Part shown: one piece after another, positions 13,944-25,049 of the stretch | Layout: each line of letters starts with the position of its first letter | How positions within the stretch are numbered: position 1 is the first letter of the stretch | DNA from: Coffea arabica | Taxonomy: Eukaryota; Streptophyta; Magnoliopsida; Gentianales; Rubiaceae | Assembly: GCF_036785885.1 (NCBI RefSeq) | Contig: NC_092323.1 | Span: 10,548,501-10,612,500 of the forward strand | Length of the DNA: 64,000 bases | Direction: 5' to 3' | Notes under the pieces: model-generated | Databases searched by the model: none | Seen by the model: the letters and a program-made list of their open reading frames with translations, nothing else | What the model was told of the DNA's origin: nothing | Made by a program: the position numbers and the translations under genes

Positions 13944-14453
13944 ATAAAAAGAATATATATATTTTTTTCGACAATGATAACAACTATATAACCTATTCTA
14001 TTTTAATCTACAAGGGAGAGGAGCCTAAAGAGACTTGCATGTAAGGAGCTAATAGATATGCAAAATTGACTAGATCAAAAAATCGTGTCATGACACCACT
14101 TTAAAAATTTTTTTTTTTTTACTGTAAGTGAGGTTCGAACCCCACCTACACTCCAGGGTCCTCGGTCACATCAAGCCTAGTAGTTTTTTTTTTTTTTTTT
14201 TGTCAACAACGATACATTTGTATAACCTATTCAATCCTAATCTAGGAGGAGGGGGAGCTTAAGGAGGCTGTGGTAAGGGACTAGTGAATATACATATCTA
14301 ACTAGACCAAGAAAGTACTATAACAATCCTTAAATTTTTTTTGCTGCAAGTGAAAATTGAAGCAGGTGAGGTTTGAACCCTCACCTACAGCACAACGACG
14401 GACTTAAGTGGTTCATCAAGCCTAGTAGTTACGTAAAATAAAAAGAATATATA
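13944..14453 (-). mobile_element. Tandem dimer of a tRNA-derived SINE with a perfect 16-bp target duplication
   Basis: Two related units lie head to tail on the reverse strand: unit 1 at about 14437-14185 and unit 2 at about 14184-13961. Each reads ctactaggcttgatg at its start and, about 40-50 bp in, a B-box-like core (gggttcgaacc or gggttcaaacc). Both then carry an internal A-run and a shared tail region ending gttgtcgaaaaaaa or gttgacaaaaaa. Unit 1 ends in a poly-A (poly-T at 14184-14201 on the plus strand) that runs straight into unit 2. The pair is bounded by identical copies of ataaaaagaatatata at 13944-13959 and 14438-14453. It looks like one retroposition of a dimer, or a nested insertion in a tail. 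Confidence 0.8.
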
Positions 14454-14639
14454 CTAGCAGTAGATTCTGCCGTGAACTTGTCCTGGGTCAGACAAGGGTG
14501 CCAAACCAAAGCTAGGAAGTACTGACAAATCATAAATGTACCAGACCAAACTGTTATTGCTGAATAATTAAATTTGCCCACGTATTATTAGTCCAGGTTG
14601 CGGAAGCAGACAGCACCAGTGACCAGCCCCTAATAAATG

Positions 14640-14673
<34 letters not shown>

Positions 14674-15960
14674 GTATATGATGCAGAAACAAAAGGGGAA
14701 ATGAAAGTAGCTGATTATGGATTCATTAATTGAATTTCTTTCCCAAAAATAAATGTTTGTGTAAACAAAGTAGCTGAGCTGGTTTAATTTTTGCTCCGCA
14801 CAAAAAAAAAAAAAAGGGGAATGCCGGGTACAAATTGTCTTCAACTCTCCCAGGCCAGCAGAAATCACAAAAGTTCTATTCCGAAATCCAAACCGCTGGA
14901 GTGATATCAACTGGCTCAAAACATTGTCCTCCCCTTCCCTTTGTATCATTGAAATTATTATATTTTTTTATTTTAAAATATTTTAAAATATTCATTATTT
15001 TAAACAATTAAATTATTTTTAAATCTCTTCTTCCAATAAAATAAAATTAAAAAAAATACAAACGTCACAATCAAACCATAAATTTTTTAAAAAATATGGA
15101 ACCCCGAAACCTGACAAACAAATGGGAATGAAGGGAGTACGATAATACTAGAAAAATAAAGTAGAGCAACCCTACTTGGACTAAAACACCACCACGTCAA
15201 CAGTCAAAATTCTTTTACTACGTGCTCCCTTAACAAACTTTCACCTCTTATACGACTCTCTGATTATTTTATTGTCATCCATCTATATAATTCTCTATTC
15301 CGTTGAGTTTTTCAATAATTAGACTTTCCAGGCAGCTTTTATTTTATGAAAATGAAAGTACTATTATATTTTTTATCAACCAAAAAAATCAAAGACTGCA
15401 CTCATCCACTAATTTAATATAACCAAGTAGTAAAACGACATGCTCCTTATTTTATCAACCAACCTCTTAATTTTTACTACTTTTCTTTCTCCCGGTTTCT
15501 TCTCTTCTTCTGTCTCTACTTGTTAAATTTCGAAAGCAAATGCTGAATCTATACCCTTCTGATTTAAGAAAAAAATTTTATTTTTATATAAATGAGATGG
15601 TTGTAATTTAAGAATCCAAAAACGTTTCTTTCACCGTCCAACGTTAAATTTAACTTGAGAACGTGATTATTAAAAAGACAACAATATAATTTTTTTAACC
15701 TTTTATAGAATTCTTGAATCTTTACACTTATTTTAAATCTACACCCTCCATATATCGAATTATTGATGAGTTGTACAGATAGGGTAGGGGAGTGTGGATT
15801 TAATGTCTTTCAAATTTGAAAATAAAACACCCCTTCAAAAAAAAAAAGAAAAAAAGGCTGACTTAGCCAAAGATGAATTAAAAATAAAAGAGACAACAAA
15901 AAAGGTACTGCAAAGAAGTACTAATACAAAATTAATTATTAATTGGGGAGAAAGAAGCAA
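14454..15960. other. Intergenic DNA upstream of HMGR
   Basis: AT-rich with a TA/TATG microsatellite and poly-A tracts. The open frame at 14554-14949 (-) runs through the microsatellite and has no family resemblance, so it is not called. Distal HMGR promoter elements may lie here, but none is clear enough to name. Confidence 0.5.
14641..14678. repeat. Compound TA and TATG microsatellite
   Basis: Ten TA units followed by about four TATG units. Confidence 0.95.
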
Positions 15961-15992
15961 GAAATGCGAATAGCACGCTGTACGTGTGGTGT

Positions 15993-16040
15993 GGCCCACA
16001 AGCCCAGCGCGCCAACCTCTCAGTCTTCTTCCCTATAAAT
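15993..16040 (+). promoter_or_regulatory. HMGR core promoter: site II motifs and TATA box
   Basis: GGCCCA (15993-15998) and AGCCCA (16001-16006) are two reverse-oriented site II elements (TGGGCC and TGGGCT), which in plants favour expression in dividing tissue. TATAAAT at 16034-16040 is a good TATA box, placing the start of transcription near 16065 and giving a 5' UTR of about 160 bp with no upstream ATG. An ACGTGT core (15982-15987), similar to ABRE or G-box elements, lies just upstream. The motifs are read directly; their function here is inferred. Confidence 0.7.
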
Positions 16041-16224
16041 AATCCCCTTTCCCTAAACCACCGCTTAGCCATACCTTCTTCAACGCCCCCCTTTCCCATC
16101 CCAGCCCCAGTCCCGACTCCTGAGTCCACCCAACCCACTAACGCTGCTAATAATAGTAATCAATTTTACGACTTTCCCTCTTTCTGCCCGCCGGCTTTTC
16201 TCTAGTTAGAAGAAGAAACTAGAA

Positions 16225-19200
16225 ATGGACGTTCGCCGGCGACCAGCCAACCCGATTCTCAGGGAGAAAGCCGACGCCGGCGAACAACTCATCAAACCCC
16301 ACAAATCCCATCAACACCAGCAGCAGCACCCACCCATGAAGGCTTCTGATGCGCTGCCCTTACCTCTGCACCTAACTAACGGATTGTTTTTCACCATATT
16401 TTTCTCTGTCATGTATTTCCTCCTCAGCAGGTGGCGTGAGAAAATCCGTAACTCAATTCCTCTCCACGTCGTCACGCTTTCTGAGCTCGTGGCTGTTCTC
16501 TCCTTAATCGCCTCCGTCATTTATCTATTGGGATTTTTTGGGATTGGCTTTGTTCAAACTCTCATTTCCAGGCCCAATCCTGATGGTTGGGACGTTGAAG
16601 ATGAAAATACCGAACAATTTCTCCTTCAGGAAGATAGCCGTAGCGGAACTTGCACCACCCTCGGTTGCGCCGTCCCGCCTCCTCCCGTTCCCTCGGCTAA
16701 AGGGCTTCCGAAGATATCGCAGCCGGCTGCCAAAGCGGCCATGGCAGTGGAGAAGCCTGCTCCCCTCATTACGCCCCAGGACTCGGAGGAGGACGAGGAG
16801 ATTATTAAATCTGTCGTCTCCGGAAAAATTCCGTCCTATTCTCTCGAGTCGAAGCTCGGGGATTGTAAGAAGGCGGCTGGTATTAGGAGAGAAGCGCTGC
16901 AGAGGATTACTGGCAAGTCATTGGAGGGGTTGCCGTTGGAGGGTTTTGATTACGAGTCGATTTTGGGACAGTGCTGCGAGATGCCTGTGGGATACGTACA
17001 ACTACCGGTGGGGATTGCCGGGCCTCTGTTGCTTGACGGTAGAGAGTATATGGTGCCAATGGCGACCACTGAGGGGTGTCTTGTGGCTAGCACCAACAGG
17101 GGTTGCAAAGCTATTATGGCCTCCGGTGGCGCAACTAGCATGTTGTTGAGAGATGGGATGACCAGAGCTCCTGTGGTGAGGTTCGCCACCGCCAAAAGGG
17201 CAGCAGAGTTGAAGTTTTTCGTGGAGGAACCTATGAATTTTGAGACTCTCTCCGTTGTTTTCAATAAGTGAGTACTGGAAATTTTCACATTCTTTTAAAA
17301 AAAAAAAACAAAAAAGAAATGCTTATTTTTATTTTTTGATGATGAAATGGGATCTGCTTCTTATTTTTGACTGGTTTTTTTATGTATTTTTTTTTTTGTC
17401 TTTCTTATGTTTGTCTTCGATGAATTGATGGGGAAAGAAGGGCAATGAAAGGAGAATTATTGCCTTTTGAGATTATCAAAACTTTTGAGATTATTGACTA
17501 TGTTTGTAGTTTCTTTGTTGCTGTGTGTGTTAGGTGAGGCTTAAGGTCCGTTTCAATTGGAGAACTATGACTAATGACCCATTATCTCCCATGCAGGACT
17601 TCATAATTTGTTTTATTTAACTCTTTTTGACACCTGTGAACTTTGACGTTGATGTTTTCTCCTATTCATGCACATTTTTATCAATTTTATGCAAATGGAA
17701 TCACGCATCTCATCTTTTTCTTTCGCTTCTTAGAAATTTTCAGTCTTTTGCCAGGCACAATTAGTTCATTCGCAAATTTGTCTCACTGTTTCTATCATTT
17801 CATGCATGGCTGCAAAATTCATTTGTCTTTCTTGCTTGTCAGCGTCCGTAGTCTGGGGCCACGACATTAGCTGTACTAATTTTCTAGAGGACAAACATTA
17901 AAACAAATGATTTACTATGGTATTAAATTCTTGAGGTGTGTCCTCTTTTGTTCTTTTAATCTTTCCTAATGATTATTTGGCTTTATCTGGATTTTGAACG
18001 ATTAATTAAAATGGTTTCTTGAATTAATTTTTCTAATGGGGTGGTTCACATGTACAGATCAAGCAGATTCGCCAGATTACAGAGCATCCAATGTGCCATA
18101 GCAGGGAAGAATCTATACATGAGATTTAGCTGTAGCACAGGTGATGCAATGGGCATGAACATGGTGTCAAAAGGGGTACAAAACGTCCTTGATTATCTTC
18201 AGACCGACTTTCCTGACATGGATGTCATTGGATTATCTGGTACTACTACTACTACCACTACCCCCGGAGAAATTTGCCTAGCTCGTCAAACTTTTTAATT
18301 GTAGCAAATTACTACTATTGGCAAATCATTTTGAAGACTAAATAATATTATTGTTCTTGAAAATCGTGACAGGAAATTTTTGTGCCGACAAGAAACCAGC
18401 AGCAGTGAATTGGATTGAAGGGAGAGGGAAATCAGTGGTTTGTGAGGCAATCATCAAGGAAGAGATAGTGAAGAAGGTATTGAAGACTGAAGTTGCAGCC
18501 TTGGTTGAGCTTAACATGCTTAAGAACCTTACGGGCTCTGCTATGGCCGGTTCCCTTGGAGGGTTCAACGCTCATGCTAGCAATATTGTCTCTGCCGTCT
18601 ACATAGCCACCGGCCAAGACCCTGCACAGAATGTCGAGAGCTCACACTGCATCACCATGATGGAGGCCGTAAATGATGGCAAGGATCTTCATGTTTCTGT
18701 CAGCATGCCTTCTATTGAGGTACAAATCCCTGCTAGCTCGATTTTCTCTCTTCACAAAATCACTTCATATTAAATTAACATATTAAAAGATTTATAATTT
18801 GATTAAAGGCAGACATCCTTTTCAATTTTTTTGTTTTTAACAATTGGTAGAAAAATGAGGACCACCAAAGAGTTTTTTTTTTTACTTTGCTTTCAATGAA
18901 AGATTTTGAACAGCACCTCTTACTTGCCATTCTTCCCACTTTATCACCTAATAAATGAGCTTGAAGCTTTGATCTTGCGGATCTAGATCAACTTACTGGG
19001 GTTGAAAACTAAAAGTGAGCTGGTGGAATCTTGCCTGACAGCCATACTTTTTCATTTTGTGGAAATGACAACCATACTTTTTCAGACGTATTTTGGCACA
19101 AATTGTAAGTTGGAGTTTTGTCTGTCGCGAGGTCCACCATGCATAAACCACACGACTTTGGGTCGTGGCCATCACCAATGCATTAAGGCGTGGTGGGGTG

Positions 19201-19815
19201 GGAGTTAAGAGTTCAAATCTTGTCTTCACCGATCTGTCACAATTAAATGTGATCTTGCTTAAAAAAAATTCAGGCGGATGCGCAATGTATCCGTCTGATC
19301 CGATTATAATTCAGTCATCTCCGAATTATTTCAGAACCTCTTCAGTCCTCTTCTCATGGTATAAGAAGCTATCATATGAACGAAAAAAAAAAAAAAAAGA
19401 GGTCCACCAAGCATACGTATCGATGTCATTCTTCCTCGAGATCATCTCTCTCTGTCTCTCTCTCTCTCATGCATGTGATCTTTGGAAATTAATTAAGCCA
19501 TGAACACTTGGGAGAATGATTAATCGATGGTAGATATATATTTGATTGAATGAATGGCTGTGGATTGTTCAGGTGGGCACGGTTGGAGGCGGTACCCAAC
19601 TCGCATCTCAGTCAGCTTGCTTGAACTTGCTCGGAGTCAAAGGTGCAAATAAAGAAGAAGCAGGTGCTAATGCAAGGCTTTTGGCCACCGTTGTGGCTGG
19701 TTCAGTTCTTGCTGGAGAGTTGTCTTTGATGTCTGCTATATCAGCAGGGCAGCTTGTGAGTAGCCACATGAAATACAATAGATCGAGCAAGGATGTCACC
19801 AAGGTAGCATCCTAG
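16225..19815 (+). CDS. HMGR: 3-hydroxy-3-methylglutaryl-CoA reductase (HMGR), 4 exons
   Basis: Reduces HMG-CoA to mevalonate with two NADPH, the committed step of the cytosolic isoprenoid pathway, as an ER membrane enzyme. Exons 16225-17267, 18058-18239, 18373-18719 and 19573-19815 join in frame to 604 residues, and four exons is the usual plant arrangement. The start is supported by the N-terminus MDVRRRP, common in plant HMGRs. Two hydrophobic spans lie at about 50-68 and 87-111, followed by a variable Pro/Ser/acidic linker (about 115-200) and the catalytic domain. Visible motifs: [10 protein letters not shown] (252-261) and TTEGCLVA with E283 for HMG-CoA binding and catalysis, DAMGMNM (377-383) and GTVGGGT (526-532) for NADPH, and catalytic H589 followed by an RSS site (594-596) like the one phosphorylated by SnRK1 in Arabidopsis. 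Intron 3 carries a SINE. Intron 2 is only 133 bp and begins inside a TAC repeat. The paralogue class was not determined. Confidence 0.98.
18240..18262 (+). repeat. TAC trinucleotide repeat at HMGR intron 2 donor
   Basis: A short, nearly perfect TAC repeat starts at the second base of the intron-2 donor, so the donor reads GTACTA instead of the usual GTAAGT type. Reading through the junction adds a run of threonines and then reaches a stop at 18296-18298. See findings. Confidence 0.85.
19129..19415 (+). mobile_element. SINE with target-site duplication inside HMGR intron 3
   Basis: A segment of about 253 bp (19146-19398) ends in a run of 16 A and is flanked by direct repeats of 17 bp at 19129-19145 and 19399-19415 (gaggtccaccatgcata and gaggtccaccaagcata, one mismatch). 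A B-box-like sequence (gagttcaaatc, 19210-19220) sits about 70 bp from the left end, as in tRNA-derived SINEs. The A-tail and the duplication length are what LINE-machinery retroposition leaves. It lies in the sense direction and does not touch the splice sites. The family name is unknown. Confidence 0.85.
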
Positions 19816-20539
19816 AGACGAAGGGAGCAAACCTCGCAAAAGCAGCTCCCTCCCCAAAAGTACAATAATAATGTAGTATAATAGATGTAATAGCAAAAGC
19901 CCGCCACCAAAAAGTAGCTTTTTGGATCTTGATAGAAAAATTGACAAAAAAAAAAAAAGAAGTACAAAAATAATGAGGGAAAATTGGAATAAATTTTGGG
20001 GTTCTGAAATCTGAAGTAGTAGTTGAATAGAAAATGGTGGGTTAATAATAATTTTTAAAAAAAAGGCAATAGAAAAGGGAAAAAAAAGAGAGGGAAAGGA
20101 GTTGGAAGGGGACAAGGAAAAAAATCATATGATGAGATGAGGGGGATGGAGAGGAAAAATGTGTGAAGATATAAAAATGCCCAAACAGAACATAGCAGTG
20201 TGTCTGCTGCATTCATTGTGATGCTGCCAACTTTTTTCTGGATGAAATGAAATGAGTCGGTGCATGCCCGGCTGTCACTTTGGGGAATCAATCAGTCTCC
20301 TCTTGATTTTTGTGCATCAGAAATCCCACTGGTGATGGGGACGTCGGAGAAGAGGCTCAGGCAGCAGTGTAGTGCAGTGCTTGGTTGTCGTTCATGTGCA
20401 ATTTAAGGGAGGAGGATTTCCTTTTTGTTTATTCTGTATCTTTGTTAACAGTCATTAATTTAGTTTGTAATTAAGTTAAGACCGATGGATGGAATCTCAA
20501 AAAAGTTAAATTGGGACTGAGATCTCTCAAGGGAGATGT

Positions 20540-20570
20540 TTTTGCTTTTGCTTTTGCTTTTGCTTTTGCT
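20540..20570. repeat. TTTTGC hexanucleotide microsatellite
   Basis: About five consecutive TTTTGC units downstream of HMGR. Confidence 0.95.
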
Positions 20571-20764
20571 GCTGTATGTGTATCAAAGCCATGCTCTGAA
20601 TCAGATATTCATTCTCGTGCATTTTGACATGTTCATCATTTCGATTCTTTCTTGCATCAAGAAGGCTCGCAGCCGCACAGCTTGATGAATAATAATGATG
20701 ATCCCATCCGCTAAAGACAAAGTGTTCCAAGTTCCTGGGGACTGGGGAGTGTGGGCCTGTTCAA

Positions 20765-20945
20765 TAATTAATATTATTGCTGGCCTTGCTAGAGTTTGGG
20801 GAGGCCTACTAACATGGAAGAAAGGGTTGAAATCTAGAATGCAAGAAAAATTCACTTCAATTGAATGACCAACATGTGTAAGTTTACTTGTCTGAACTTT
20901 GAAAGGTATGACCATAATTTTCCATACTAAATCAAATCTGTTTTC
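20765..20945 (+). repeat. Duplicated segment, copy 1
   Basis: Shares long near-identical runs (for example aagaaagggttgaaatctag, followed by ttcacttcaattgaa and gtatgaccataattttccat) with 21676-21865. The copies are in the same orientation about 910 bp apart. Confidence 0.9.
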
Positions 20946-21675
20946 ATAAAGCTTCATAAGAGGAGGACTAACTTCAATGTAGAAAAATTGGCGGAACCAA
21001 AGTCTTTGAACGTGCGAAGGACAATATCCCACTTGTCTCGCCCTGCCTTGCTCTCTCTCAAGCCACTGTACATTTATTTTTGGATTTGACTAAGCACTTG
21101 CAACCAACGCTTTTGAGACTTGGAATTTGTATAGTTTGCCCATCTACAATTAGGCTATTTTCGTTTTTGAAAATATTTTGTAATGTTTTGATTACTGATT
21201 TTTTTTATTATTTGCTGTTGATCATGTCTGAAAATAGATTTGCAATTGAAAAGAGTATTTTGGATCTTATATTAAGTGAAATATATAAAATAATATAGTA
21301 TTTTTTTGATGTCACATGCAATTCGATCCCTAATGATAAATAGTAAATTCTAGTATTTTATTTAATATTTATGCTGGTATTAGATTATAAATAATATAGT
21401 AGATGACAGACGATAATGAAATTATATTATTTTCACTTTTCTAAATATCACTTTTTAATTGTTGGTCGAACCTAAATGTTACGAGGTAATAAACCTTAAG
21501 GGAGATTAATAAAATTTTTAAAATTTATAGGGAGGCCAGTAAAATAATTAGAACCCTTAGGGGAGGTTTATGAAATTATCCCTTATTTAAATGTGTTTCC
21601 CGAGGACAGGTTTTGGTGGCATTCGCATGACGGCGTTAGCTGAAAAAATGTGCATTCCAAACACACTACTACTGT

Positions 21676-21865
21676 TAATATTATTGGTGTCCTTGCTGAT
21701 TCTGGGGAGGCCTACTGACATGTAAGAAAGGGTTGAAATCTAGAATGCAAGAAAATTCACTTCAATTGAACGGGAGAAAATGAAACTAACATGTGTAGTT
21801 TACTTGTCTGAACTTTGAAATGTATGACCATAATTTTCCATACCAATCAAATCCCTGTTTGTTAA
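21676..21865 (+). repeat. Duplicated segment, copy 2
   Basis: Same sequence blocks as copy 1 at 20765-20945, with a short insertion of about 13 bp near 21771 and scattered substitutions. Confidence 0.9.
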
Positions 21866-23919
21866 TAGATAATTAATAGAAAATTAGATTCTTTTATTTT
21901 TATTGAAGGAAATGACTTTAGTGGGAGGGGGAAAAAAAAAGAAATGAGAGTAGAGTAAACATGAGTTCATCCATTTTGTTTAGATTATGACAGGAAAGGA
22001 AATCATCACACGTTACTTACTTTTTTATCCATGATTTAAAAGTCTAATTTATGAACACATGATAGGGATTTTAGAAAATTTTAAAATTTACATTAATCTC
22101 GATATTCTTTCCCTCCGTTTTTGTCCACTTTTGGATAGAAAAACAGGTTGACAAAAAATAACGTAAACCTTATCCCTTTCTTTCGCTCCCAATCCTTTTT
22201 ATTCGCTCCTGAAAAATCAATCCAAATATAAAAATTTTATCCCTCCATTTCTTTTCCTTTTCTTTCCCTCCTATTTCCTCAAAACAAACTGCCTACAAGA
22301 ATGTGCTCTAACTTAGTTCGATGCAGTTATGGTAACTTTCACATTGTTAACGTAAAAATAAAAAAATAAAATTTATAACAAGGATTAATGATGTGCAACT
22401 GTCTTGCTCTTTTTAATTTCTTTCTTTTTTTGGTGACTCGTAATTCAAAAATGGCAGACTTGTCATTTTATTTTTCCTTCTATTGCCTCCTATTTTACAT
22501 ATACTATAGATTTTTACAGATGGATAAGAAATAGTATATTAAATCAACAGCGACTCAAGTCGTTCTTGATTTTGGCACGTGCTGTTTCCAATGACTTCCC
22601 CACTTTAATACGGGCGGCTATATACTCTGCGCCAGAAATCATAATAATTCATTTTTTAGATAAAACAAAAAAATCATAATAATGCATTTTGACTTTTGAG
22701 TTTTGCTGATGAGGTACAAAAGACTTTTGATCTTAGCCAGTGATTACAAAGCAACAAATTTTTAAAATAATTTCATTGCAATCTGCATGAATGACAGAAT
22801 AGATATCATCATTCGTCAATTAAAAGAATCACTACAAATTCAATAATTCTATGCTTATCTTCCAAGAGTCAGATGCATCCTCGCATGGACCCTTTTCGTA
22901 TTATTATTCTAGTAATTTGACTGTGCCAAGTCAGATGCACACTTTTACGATTTTCTTTGAATTAAAAGATTTTTAAAAATTTTATTATTTTTATCTCGTA
23001 CACATAACATTTTTTTCAAAAAAGAAAAAAGAAGAAACACTCCAAGGAAACTATGCAATCCAAATGGATCACAAAGTAACTGATTTGACAAATGCACTTT
23101 TAAAAAAAATGATGGGACACTAGTGAATCTATAGTACCAAATGCGACCTAATTTCTTATCCTATTCGGTAAAGGAGTGATGTGGGGAATGAAGATGATGA
23201 TAGACATGAAAATGAGATTTTTCTTCTTTGTTGGTTCGTAATTACGAGCAATGAATGGTCATTTTATTAGGTTGTGGTTCGTTCTTTTAACCCACGTAGG
23301 GTAAGGGGTCTAACTCTCAACGTAACAATTGCTATATTCTTTTTCTTCTTTTTTTGAAAAAAAAAAAAAAAAAACAATTGTTAAATGTACACTTATCGAG
23401 AACGGCATAAACCCTAAACCCTATCATATTCGGCAGAATAATTGACAGAAATAGGTTAAAATAGTAGTAAGATGAACATATAAAAGTTTTTTCAAAATCA
23501 GACTATTGTCCCGGAATTTGTCATGTTATTGGCAAGTTTTTAGCCAATTTTATTTCATCGCCTTATTTGATAAGGGGCCGGCAAATAAATATTACGAGGG
23601 GACTATATATTATGATGATGTACAATCTGTACATGGTCAATGGTCCTAAAATATATATCCCAAATGGAGGGCTTTTTTTTTTGGGAGGTTGATTAGTCAA
23701 GTGTGTACTAAAAGAACCGCTCAACAAATTAAATGGGTTCTTGTAGTGAATTTTTTTTAAAAAAAAATACGTAAATCCAAACCCATTCTCATGAGTTGCT
23801 TTTCAAAAGCATTTAGAAGGTCAATCAAAAATTATATTGCGTTAAATAGGTGGAAGTTTAGTCAAAGTAAGCCAATGCACTTCAATATTAGTAAATATGT
23901 AGCTTAAATACATTAAATT

Positions 23920-23990
23920 GCTACAATATATATATATATATATATATATATTTTTTACAAAAATTTTGAAAATAACAATCTAAACAGGCT
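23920..23990. mobile_element. Half copy of the foldback MITE family, with TA microsatellite
   Basis: A TA repeat (23926-23951) followed by ttttacaaaaattttgaaaa and taacaatctaaacag, matching the right arm of the element at 13615-13760. The left arm is missing or diverged. Confidence 0.45.
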
Positions 23991-24609
23991 CTAAAAGTGA
24001 CGAGGCAATAAAATTGAGACGAAAATTTATTATTATTATTTTTTTGTGCTCATCAATTTTAATATTCAAACCCAGTACTAGTGATTGAGCCATACCCGCG
24101 GTCTTTCTGTCGCATCAGGCATGAATGGAGATAAATGCAGGCTAAATTAGTTGCTGACATAACTACAACAACCTTAGAAGTTAGAACGACGTGGAAAGTG
24201 CTGTCATGTTGGAATCGACTGAATTATTAAAAAATCTAATTTTGGAATCTAAACTATTTAAAGTTAGATTTCTGATCATTCTGTCAAATTTAATCATTAA
24301 CTATATTCTTTTTTTTATCTTGTAAATTGTGCGAGCATGCAAATCTATCATGTTTAACGATTAAATCTAACGGAATGAAAATGAAACATAGTCGAAACCA
24401 ACATTTTCAATGCTCACATAAATTGGTTTTTGTGCAAAACAAATTTTTGTAAATCTAATGCAGGCTACATTAGTCATGGATAATCTAAAATTGGTCAAAT
24501 TATAGGATTTGAATTATGGTTAGGGTAATGCTCTTACTCATGATGCAAAGTGAGTAATCGAAGACCGGACCCACAGGTTTGTTGAATTGCGTTCTTACTG
24601 AAGCAATGA

Positions 24610-24737
24610 ACGGCGCGGATTCGTTTGAATTGCTATTTTTAATGTTTTTGTAGAAAAATGTGTAGTAGCGATTTAATATTTGTGAGATAAAAAAATGATT
24701 GAAAAATATATTTACGAAAAATATAAGAATTTTTAGG
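24610..24737 (+). mobile_element. MITE fragment, same family as 1150-1277
   Basis: Starts tcgtttgaattgctattttt, has a gtagtagcgatttaatattt core, then gtgagataaaaaaatgatt and ttacgaaaaatataagaa. The block order is as in the copies at 1150 and 61475. Confidence 0.6.
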
Positions 24738-24976
24738 GTATAATCAATCAAAAATTGAAAATTAAAAGGATAAAAGTTTATGGTCAAAGGGATTTTGGTC
24801 CTTTTTGGATGGTTGGGAAAGAAGGAAAATTCGGATTTTAAAATACCATAAATGAGCAAAGAAAAGACAAGATAGACAGGAATAGGAGACAGACAAATGC
24901 TATCTACTATACAGGCCCAGATTTTGTTTGCTATTTTGGCCCAAAACACAAAAGCTGGATTGTAGATAAATACAAA

Positions 24977-25049
24977 CGCCGTCTGTGGGAATCGATCCCA
25001 CGACCACGTGGTTAAAAGCCACGCGCTCTACCGGCTGAGCTAAGACGGC
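24977..25049 (-). tRNA. trnK-UUU: tRNA-Lys (anticodon UUU)
   Basis: The reverse strand folds as a full 73-nt cloverleaf: acceptor stem GCCGTCT pairing with AGACGGC, D-arm GCTC/GAGC, anticodon stem CGTGG/CCACG around loop CTTTTAA, and T-arm GTGGG/CCCAC with an ATCGATT loop. The anticodon TTT is at 25016-25014 on the reverse strand, giving lysine. There is no intron, and the discriminator base is G. It matches the nuclear plant tRNA-Lys type, without an organellar group II intron. The downstream T-run is weak (TTTGTATTT), so the Pol III terminator is not obvious. Confidence 0.97.

Larger units (their letters stand above)
19816..24976. other. HMGR 3' flank and intergenic DNA
   Basis: The HMGR 3' UTR probably ends within the first few hundred bases; an AATAAA occurs at 19988-19993. 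Beyond that, only repeats were recognised: a TTTTGC microsatellite, a duplicated segment, TA repeats and MITE fragments. Two adjacent telomere-like AAACCCT units occur near 23409. Small frames on both strands lack any conserved feature. Confidence 0.55.

Noticed and set aside
14554-14949. Open frame of 131 codons (-)
   Set aside because: It runs through a TA/TATG microsatellite giving Tyr-Ile repeats, with no family similarity.
16538-17288. Long frames in other phases over HMGR exon 1
   Set aside because: Shadows of the GC-richer HMGR coding exon; the HMGR frame carries the conserved motifs.
23409-23422. Two AAACCCT telomere-like units
   Set aside because: Two units are far too few for an interstitial telomeric repeat, and no nearby gene start makes it a telo-box promoter element.
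24030-24125. Reverse-strand segment with tRNA-like A and B boxes (ggctcaatcac, gggtttgaat)
   Set aside because: Too short and without clear ends or target duplication to call a SINE.
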